Positions 58,920 to 64,000 of a DNA stretch of 64,000 nt are shown one piece after another. The position numbers and the translations under genes were made by a program. The notes beneath the pieces were generated by a model. The model saw nothing but the letters and a program-made list of their open reading frames with translations, did no database searches and was not told the origin of the DNA. The stretch is from Nesterenkonia haasae (GTDB taxonomy: Bacteria > Actinomycetota > Actinomycetes > Actinomycetales > Micrococcaceae). Within the stretch, counting starts at the first letter, position 1; each line of letters starts with the position of its first letter. Location: the NCBI RefSeq assembly GCF_010119385.1, contig NZ_VFIE01000017.1, forward strand, positions 271,980-335,979, read 5' to 3'.

Positions 58920-60842
58920 TTATCGAGCAGGCACCATGACTCCGGGAACACTCCATAGACCACAACTTGGGCCAGTGGCATGGATCCATACTCCATCGGC
59001 GGTGGAGGTGAGCTCCGCTGTGCCCCATAGACGGTCTGGAGTTGCCGCAGCTGAGAACACATCATGGGGCAGCAAGACTGAGTGCTGATGCTGACTATTA
59101 GGACCGGATGCGAAGACCAGCACAGATTCGTCAGCCGTCTCCCGCAGGAAGGCGAGGCTGTGGTGGTCAGTGTGCAGCCAGCGCATGCCACCGCATCTCA
59201 GCGCATCGTGCTCCCGGCGGAGCGCAATGAGGTCACGGTAGAGACCGATGCGTTCCTCCACCTCAGGTTCGTTCAGCCGGGCCCACGGCAGGGGAGTGCG
59301 GCTGAGCTCGCCGTCTGCACCAGTCAGTCCGAATTCATCCCCAGCGAAGAGCGTAGGCAGTCCTGGAAGAGTCATCTGCAGAGCGACCGCCACGGGAACC
59401 GTCCCAGGGGCGGCATTCTGTGCGAATCGAGCAGTGTCATGGGTATCCAGGGGATGCATGTTCCCCAACCGCACACGCCAGGGGATCGGTGCGTTGAAGC
59501 GATCGACAGCGGTGGAGAACTCCCGGGCCGTACCGGCGGGAATCCCGCCAACCGGCTGACCGAAGAACCAGGGAACAGTTTCCTCAGTACCCGCTGCGGT
59601 GCGGTAGGAAGAGAGTCCCGGGGCGGACAGCCAGCTCCACAGGGGCCGGGTGAAGGATGGATAGGTCATGGCCCCGTGCCATGCATCTCCTGTGAGATCT
59701 CCAGTGGCGTCATTGGTGGACTCCGCCAGCAGGATCGAGTCCGGCTTTGTCTCACACATTGTGCGTTGAAGAATTGTTCTGACCTCTGTGTTGAGATCGA
59801 CGTCGCGGAGACGGCCAGTCATATTCGCCACATCGATACGCCAACCATCAAGGTTGAACGGCGGTTTCAGCCACTTCGCGACCACAGAGTCGGGCCCCTC
59901 GATGAAGACCTCGCGGAGTTGCTGTGACGCCCAGTTGAACTTGGGGAGGGTGGGGGCGCCCAGCCACGATTCGTACTCAGGTACTGAGCTCTCATCAGAG
60001 AAGTAGTAGAAGCTGCGCTCCGAAGAGTCAGGATCCCTAAGTGCTCGTTGAAACCACTCGTGGCAGTCTCCGGAGTGGTTTGTTGTCAGATCTCCGATAA
60101 CCTTCATGCCCATGCGATGAGCGGTTTCGACCAGCCGGATCAGAGCGTCTTCACCACCCAGGTGAGGATCCACGGTGGTGAAGCTGGTGGCGTCGTAACG
60201 GTGGTTGGAGGCGCCGGGAAAGAACGGAGTCAGGTAGATGATCCCGATGCCAAGGGCCTGAAGGTGAACGAGCCGGTCGGTGATACCGTCGAGGTCCCCT
60301 CCGAAGAACTGACGTACCCGTGCCGGCATGACAGGATCCACTGGGTCATCCCACTGTGCAGGCTGAGCCCAATCCGGCGGTGTTCGTTGACGGCCTGCCG
60401 AGGACTGGGAGTATCGGTCGGGAAAGATCTGATACATCACCGAATCGGTGAGCCAGTCCGGAGGTGACGTCTGCGTCACGAGGCTGAAGTCAGAGGCATC
60501 GAGCACCTCTCCGGTGTGCACACCAGACTGGTTGACCCACACGATCTTTGGTGATGCCCTCGTGGCGTCGTCGTCGTGCATCAGCATCCACCGGTAGCCG
60601 TGGCGCGGGTTCGCCACGGTGATTTCGGCCTCCCACCAGTCCCAGCCTTGGGCAGAGCCGAGCCTCCAGGCTGTGTCCCAGTGCGGTTCATGATCCGGGT
60701 TTGAACGGACCGTCACGTGGCGCAAACTCGGATAGCTCTCGGGCACGCGGAGTCGGACGGCTACCTTCTCGCCGAGTTCTGGGGTCTGGGTGGAGACGTG
60801 AAGCGCTGAACCATCGTGGTGGGGGAGAGGAGCGTGTGTCAT
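58920..60842 (-). CDS. GH13 alpha-glucan hydrolase (maltodextrin glucosidase/cyclomaltodextrinase-like)
   Basis: Cleaves alpha-1,4-linked glucose oligomers brought in by the adjacent transporter. The 640-residue protein has an N-terminal beta-rich domain (1-125), then the (beta/alpha)8 barrel beginning SVMYQIFPDRYSQS. The conserved regions follow: nucleophile Asp 337 in GWRIDVANMTG, acid/base Glu 374 in ILLAESTND, and transition-state Asp 469 in HPLDTHDTARF. A C-terminal beta domain ends it. There is no signal peptide, so it is cytoplasmic. The start overlaps the malG stop by four bases (ATGA), so uptake and hydrolysis are coupled. The exact GH13 subfamily cannot be decided by eye. Confidence 0.88.
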   Translation of the reverse strand: MTHAPLPHHDGSALHVSTQTPELGEKVAVRLRVPESYPSLRHVTVRSNPDHEPHWDTAWRLGSAQGWDWWEAEITVANPRHGYRWMLMHDDDATRASPKIVWVNQSGVHTGEVLDASDFSLVTQTSPPDWLTDSVMYQIFPDRYSQSSAGRQRTPPDWAQPAQWDDPVDPVMPARVRQFFGGDLDGITDRLVHLQALGIGIIYLTPFFPGASNHRYDATSFTTVDPHLGGEDALIRLVETAHRMGMKVIGDLTTNHSGDCHEWFQRALRDPDSSERSFYYFSDESSVPEYESWLGAPTLPKFNWASQQLREVFIEGPDSVVAKWLKPPFNLDGWRIDVANMTGRLRDVDLNTEVRTILQRTMCETKPDSILLAESTNDATGDLTGDAWHGAMTYPSFTRPLWSWLSAPGLSSYRTAAGTEETVPWFFGQPVGGIPAGTAREFSTAVDRFNAPIPWRVRLGNMHPLDTHDTARFAQNAAPGTVPVAVALQMTLPGLPTLFAGDEFGLTGADGELSRTPLPWARLNEPEVEERIGLYRDLIALRREHDALRCGGMRWLHTDHHSLAFLRETADESVLVFASGPNSQHQHSVLLPHDVFSAAATPDRLWGTAELTSTADGVWIHATGPSCGLWSVPGVMVPAR

Positions 60843-61810
60843 TTCACACTTCCTGCAGTGAGACCGGAGACGATGTAGCGCTGCAGTAGGAGGAAGAGCG
60901 CTACCGGGATGAGAGCGGCCAGGACTGCCCCGGCGGCAAAGACCGACCAGTTCTGGGAGGTCTCCTGGGAGATGAATTGGAAGAGACCCACAGCCAAAGT
61001 CTGGCGCTCTGGGTCACGCAGGAGTACTGAGGCGATGACGAATTCGCTGAGTGTGGCGACAAGTGACAGCAGAGCGACCACCGCCAATATTGGGGAGACC
61101 AGGGGAAGGATGATCGTGAAGAAGATCCTCGCGTGTCCGGCACCGTCGATATGTGCTGCCTCGTCGATCGATGTCGGCACAGTGTTGAAGAAGCCGTACA
61201 TCAGGTAGGTGTTCACCCCAAGAGCACCGCCCAGATAGACCATGATCAGACCGATCTGGCTGTTGAGCCCAATGGCGGGGAAGACTTCACTGATGCCCAT
61301 CATCAGCAAGAAGATCGCGACCATGGCCAGCAGTTGCGGAAACATCTGGACCAACACCAGGGTAATGAGACCCACACGGCGTCCGGTGAACCGCATCCGA
61401 GAGAACGCGTAAGCTGCCAACGCGCCTAGCAGAACGGAGCCGGCTGAAGCAGTCAGTCCGATGACGAGTGTATTGAGAAACCATGCCGCATAGGGTTGCT
61501 GAGGACGGTTGAAGAGTTCCACATAACTGCCCAGGCTGATGCTGCTGAACAGGCTGTTGGCCGAGATGAGGGTGCCGCCTGGATTGAGCGAAGCAGACAG
61601 GACGTACACCAAAGGGAACACGGAAAAGACCACGACGGCCGCGCCCACGAGGTGCCGCCATCCAGTTTCTCTCCACCACTTTTTGAAAGGACGCCGAGGG
61701 AGCCTAGTGTCCTCGGTGCGGCCGAACCGCCACCATTGCAGAGGGTCAGAGCCCACTTTCTGGCGTGCGGGAGTTATTGGGGCTGCCGAGCCAGGAGCCG
61801 TTACGGCCAT
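60839..61810 (-). CDS. malG: Maltose/maltodextrin ABC transporter permease MalG-like
   Basis: One of two membrane subunits for alpha-glucoside uptake. The 323-residue protein has six membrane helices after a hydrophilic N-terminus of about 50 residues. It has the periplasmic segment with LNPGGTLISAN and the permease loop DEAAHIDGAGHARIFFTIIL (EAA motif facing the ATPase). It ends in LQRYIVSGLTAGSVK, a typical MalG terminus. It follows malF after two bases and overlaps the hydrolase start. No MalK-type ATPase gene is in the window; shared MsiK-like ATPases are common in actinobacteria. Confidence 0.92.
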   Translation of the reverse strand: MAVTAPGSAAPITPARQKVGSDPLQWWRFGRTEDTRLPRRPFKKWWRETGWRHLVGAAVVVFSVFPLVYVLSASLNPGGTLISANSLFSSISLGSYVELFNRPQQPYAAWFLNTLVIGLTASAGSVLLGALAAYAFSRMRFTGRRVGLITLVLVQMFPQLLAMVAIFLLMMGISEVFPAIGLNSQIGLIMVYLGGALGVNTYLMYGFFNTVPTSIDEAAHIDGAGHARIFFTIILPLVSPILAVVALLSLVATLSEFVIASVLLRDPERQTLAVGLFQFISQETSQNWSVFAAGAVLAALIPVALFLLLQRYIVSGLTAGSVK

Positions 61811-61811
61811 A

Positions 61812-63458
61812 TCAGTTCAGCTCCTCTAGTGCTTTAGTCTTGCGGAACGCAAGTACGGAGATCGTGCCGACGATGATGAAAATCAAGATCGAGAACGCAC
61901 TGGCGAGTCCGTAGTCTGCTTGCGCCCCGACGAATGCCACCTTGTAGACCATGGAGATCAGAATGTCGGTGGATCCGACGCTCACTCCGGCAGAGACATC
62001 GCGAGGACCGCCGCCGGTGAGCATGTAGACCAGATTGAAGTTATTGAAATTGAAGGCGAAGGAGCTGATCAGCAGCGGAGCTAGTGCGGTGAGAAGCAGT
62101 GGGAGTTTGATGCTCTTGAAGGCCTGGAATGCTTTAGCTCCGTCCACCTGGGCCGCTTCGGTCAGTTCTTCAGGAATGGATTGAAGCGCGCCGGTGCAGA
62201 CCAAGAACATGTAGGGGAAGCCAAGCCAGAGGTTGACGATAAGAATGCTGACTTTGGCCAGCCAAGGGTCAGTCAGCCAGGGAATCGAGGCGCCTCCGAA
62301 GAGAACATTGTTCAGGAAACCGAACTCCTGGTTCATCATGCCGGCCCAGACCAATGCAGATAAGAACCCTGGAAATGCGTAGGGCAGTATCATCACTAGC
62401 CGGTAGTACTTCCGGGACTTCATCTGCTTGTCGTTGAACACCATTGCCAAGAACAGTCCAAGTGCGAACGTCGTTGCTACCGAGAGGAAAGCGAAGGCGA
62501 AGGTCCAGAGGGTGACGTAGATGAGGGGACCGCGAATGGACTCCTCGGTGACGGCTCGGACAAAGTTGTCCATCCCCACATTGATCTGCCAACCCGGCAG
62601 AAGTTGTTCTCCGTCATCTGCGATGAACGCCCCGTCACCGGTATCTCGGTAGACCGCACCGGTCTCCGTGCTGGTCATAGTGTCGGCGGCGTCGTCGTAA
62701 ATGTACCGGGATGTGTACACGTAGGCTCTCTGCCCGTCCTGGGTGCGGAGGTATCCGTCATTGGGATCCTCGCTCACAGCAACCGAGAGGTCTGTGATAT
62801 CAGTTTGGCGCTCCAGCAGGTCACCAAACTCCAAGACCTCGTAACCGTCGACCGCTACGACGCGACCTTCCTCGACTTCGGCTTCAGTACTCTGCTCCAA
62901 TGGCTGGTCCGCGCTTCCGATGAGAACTTCGTCCTCACTGGAGACGATCGCGAAGAAGAGATCATCCGAGGCCAGGAGATCTCCGGACTCCTCCAGGACA
63001 GAGACGGCGTAGGTGGGGGAGTCTGGGACCCGGTCCTGGGACTGAAGCATGATGGCCTGGATCGCGTGGTCCTTAGTGGAGTTATGGCCAGTGCCGTAGT
63101 TAGTGAAGGCCACGTAGCCCGAATAGAGCACCACGAAAATCTGAAAGATCAGCAGGAAAACGAGTCCCGGTGCCAGATATTTGGCAGGGAGGACGCCGCG
63201 TTTGAGGTAGATCCATGTCAATGCGGCGGCCCCCACCAGGACTAACGAACCCACCAGCCAACGGTCGTTCATGAACAACACAAGTGCGGCATAGACCGCC
63301 GTGGCACAAAGCAAGCCAAGGACGATGATCTTGAACAACATCATCTTCCACCCAACGGTGGTGGCATCGACGAACGCCGAAGCCTGCTTCTGCCGTCGAG
63401 TCAGCTTCTGTGAAGTGGTGATCCGTCCTGACTCGCCGGTGGTGGTTTCGTCAACCAT
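61812..63458 (-). CDS. malF: Maltose/maltodextrin ABC transporter permease MalF-like
   Basis: Second membrane subunit of the uptake system. The 548-residue protein has three membrane helices in the first 110 residues. A large extracytoplasmic region follows, of about 190 residues (roughly 115-305, acidic, with VSSEDEVLIGSADQPLEQST), corresponding to the P2 loop that contacts the binding protein. Then come the core helices with the loop LTEAAQVDGAKAFQAFKSIK. It ends in LAFRKTKALEELN. ATG 63458 has GGAG from the end of malE. This topology is that of MalF of Gram-negative maltose systems. Confidence 0.92.
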   Translation of the reverse strand: MVDETTTGESGRITTSQKLTRRQKQASAFVDATTVGWKMMLFKIIVLGLLCATAVYAALVLFMNDRWLVGSLVLVGAAALTWIYLKRGVLPAKYLAPGLVFLLIFQIFVVLYSGYVAFTNYGTGHNSTKDHAIQAIMLQSQDRVPDSPTYAVSVLEESGDLLASDDLFFAIVSSEDEVLIGSADQPLEQSTEAEVEEGRVVAVDGYEVLEFGDLLERQTDITDLSVAVSEDPNDGYLRTQDGQRAYVYTSRYIYDDAADTMTSTETGAVYRDTGDGAFIADDGEQLLPGWQINVGMDNFVRAVTEESIRGPLIYVTLWTFAFAFLSVATTFALGLFLAMVFNDKQMKSRKYYRLVMILPYAFPGFLSALVWAGMMNQEFGFLNNVLFGGASIPWLTDPWLAKVSILIVNLWLGFPYMFLVCTGALQSIPEELTEAAQVDGAKAFQAFKSIKLPLLLTALAPLLISSFAFNFNNFNLVYMLTGGGPRDVSAGVSVGSTDILISMVYKVAFVGAQADYGLASAFSILIFIIVGTISVLAFRKTKALEELN

Positions 63459-63461
63459 GAA

Positions 63462-64000
63462 TTACTCCGTGGCCTCAGCGATGTCTTCAGCCATCTGATC
63501 CCACAGTCCAGCCGGATCACCTTCGCCGTTAATGATCGCTGCCTGACTCGCGCCCCAGTAGTCCCACACAGCACCCATCTCAGGAATGGCAGGCATGGGC
63601 ACGGCTTCCGCTCCCACTTCTCCAAAGCCGGCAACGATGTCATCGTCGGCCATCGCCGCCTCGAAGGCCTCAGTCAGCGCAGGTGCACGGCCGCCGACTT
63701 CGTACAGGGACTGCTGGACCTCAGGGGAGCCGACATAGTCGACCAAGAAGGTGGTTGCGGCCAATGTGTTCTCACTCTGAGCGGAGAGGAAGAATCCCTG
63801 GACGCCAGCAAAAGGTTGTGCCTCTTCGTCACCAGCAGGGGGGATGGCATCGACTTCAACGTTGATGCCGGCCTCTTCAGCCGCCGGTACGTTCCACGGT
63901 CCGGTGAGCAGGAACGGTGATTCCCCGTCGATGAAGTTCTCGCGGGCCAGGTCACCATCAATGTTGGTGTTCAGCACGCCTGCCTCACCTTGCTCAGAAA
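63462..64000 (-). CDS. malE: Maltose/maltodextrin-binding protein MalE-like, 5' part beyond window
   Basis: C-terminal part of the extracellular solute-binding lipoprotein that delivers sugar to MalFG. The visible 179 residues include FIDGESPFLLTGPWNVPA, the PFAGVQGFFLSAQSE segment, LVDYVGSPEVQQSLYEVGGR and VPMPAIPEMGAVWDYWGASQ, a pattern shared with bacterial maltose-binding proteins. The frame stays open through the right edge, so the signal peptide and N-terminal lobe are outside. It is the first visible gene of the malEFG-hydrolase operon. The operon promoter must lie beyond 64000. Confidence 0.9.
   Translation of the reverse strand, partial: SEQGEAGVLNTNIDGDLARENFIDGESPFLLTGPWNVPAAEEAGINVEVDAIPPAGDEEAQPFAGVQGFFLSAQSENTLAATTFLVDYVGSPEVQQSLYEVGGRAPALTEAFEAAMADDDIVAGFGEVGAEAVPMPAIPEMGAVWDYWGASQAAIINGEGDPAGLWDQMAEDIAEATE

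Overview
The window comes from a moderately high-GC actinobacterium, most likely of the order Micrococcales and close to Micrococcaceae. I could not fix the genus. The evidence is mshA (mycothiol biosynthesis), a group II truncated haemoglobin, a PAC2-family protein, DUF4191, DUF4192 and DUF7455 proteins, a lysine-rich SigA/HrdB-type principal sigma factor next to a type II topoisomerase B subunit, an E2 with two lipoyl domains, and frequent GTG/TTG starts. Most of the window is chromosomal core. I see no insertion sequence, prophage, CRISPR array or rRNA.

Layout. 0-3.6 kb: an ssDNA-binding protein cut by the left edge, an unknown protein, TesB thioesterase and mshA. 3.6-7.0 kb: a small variable-looking patch with a tRNA-like fragment, a small secreted cysteine protein in AT-richer DNA, an AraC/GyrI-like regulator, a THUMP-type RNA methyltransferase and tRNA-Arg(UCU). 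7.0-13.3 kb: glbO, rpiB, a Nei-type glycosylase, thrS, a HIT protein, a phosphatidylinositol-phosphate-synthase-like protein, and an ArsR/SRPBCC pair whose operator sits inside its promoter. 13.3-25.4 kb: M3 peptidase, then yebC-ruvC-ruvA-ruvB-yajC-secD-secF-relA on the plus strand. 24.6-33.4 kb, minus strand: AbiEi-like protein, ruvX, alaS, rpsD, DUF4191, lipA, lipB; then a plus-strand kinase-like protein. 33.5-38.3 kb: pepA-lpd-sucB. 38.4-48.3 kb: PAC2, DUF4192, sigA, DUF7455, topoisomerase B subunit, ctaB and a two-gene ABC exporter.

48.3-52.2 kb holds the most interesting system. It is a four-gene minus-strand operon with every junction overlapping: GAF-SpoIIE phosphatase, a cellulose-synthase-like GT2 membrane glycosyltransferase, a STAS protein and an RsbW-like kinase. 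This suggests a partner-switching circuit devoted to a surface polysaccharide. The GT2 gene carries one in-frame UGA between its catalytic motifs and a helical insertion of about 165 residues ahead of its TED motif.

53.0-57.4 kb is an alcohol-oxidation module: adhP, a GAF plus winged-helix regulator, aldehyde dehydrogenase and DUF779. A shared GCAAC-N6-GCAAC repeat lies upstream of both dehydrogenases. 57.5-64 kb holds NADP-type gdhA and a maltodextrin uptake operon (malE cut by the right edge, malF, malG, GH13 hydrolase).

Several genes connect functionally: lipA/lipB make the lipoyl group used by the nearby E2/E3 genes; RuvABC and RuvX handle Holliday junctions; YajC, SecD and SecF form the Sec accessory complex. 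All calls are read by eye from translations and sequence patterns. No database search was run.
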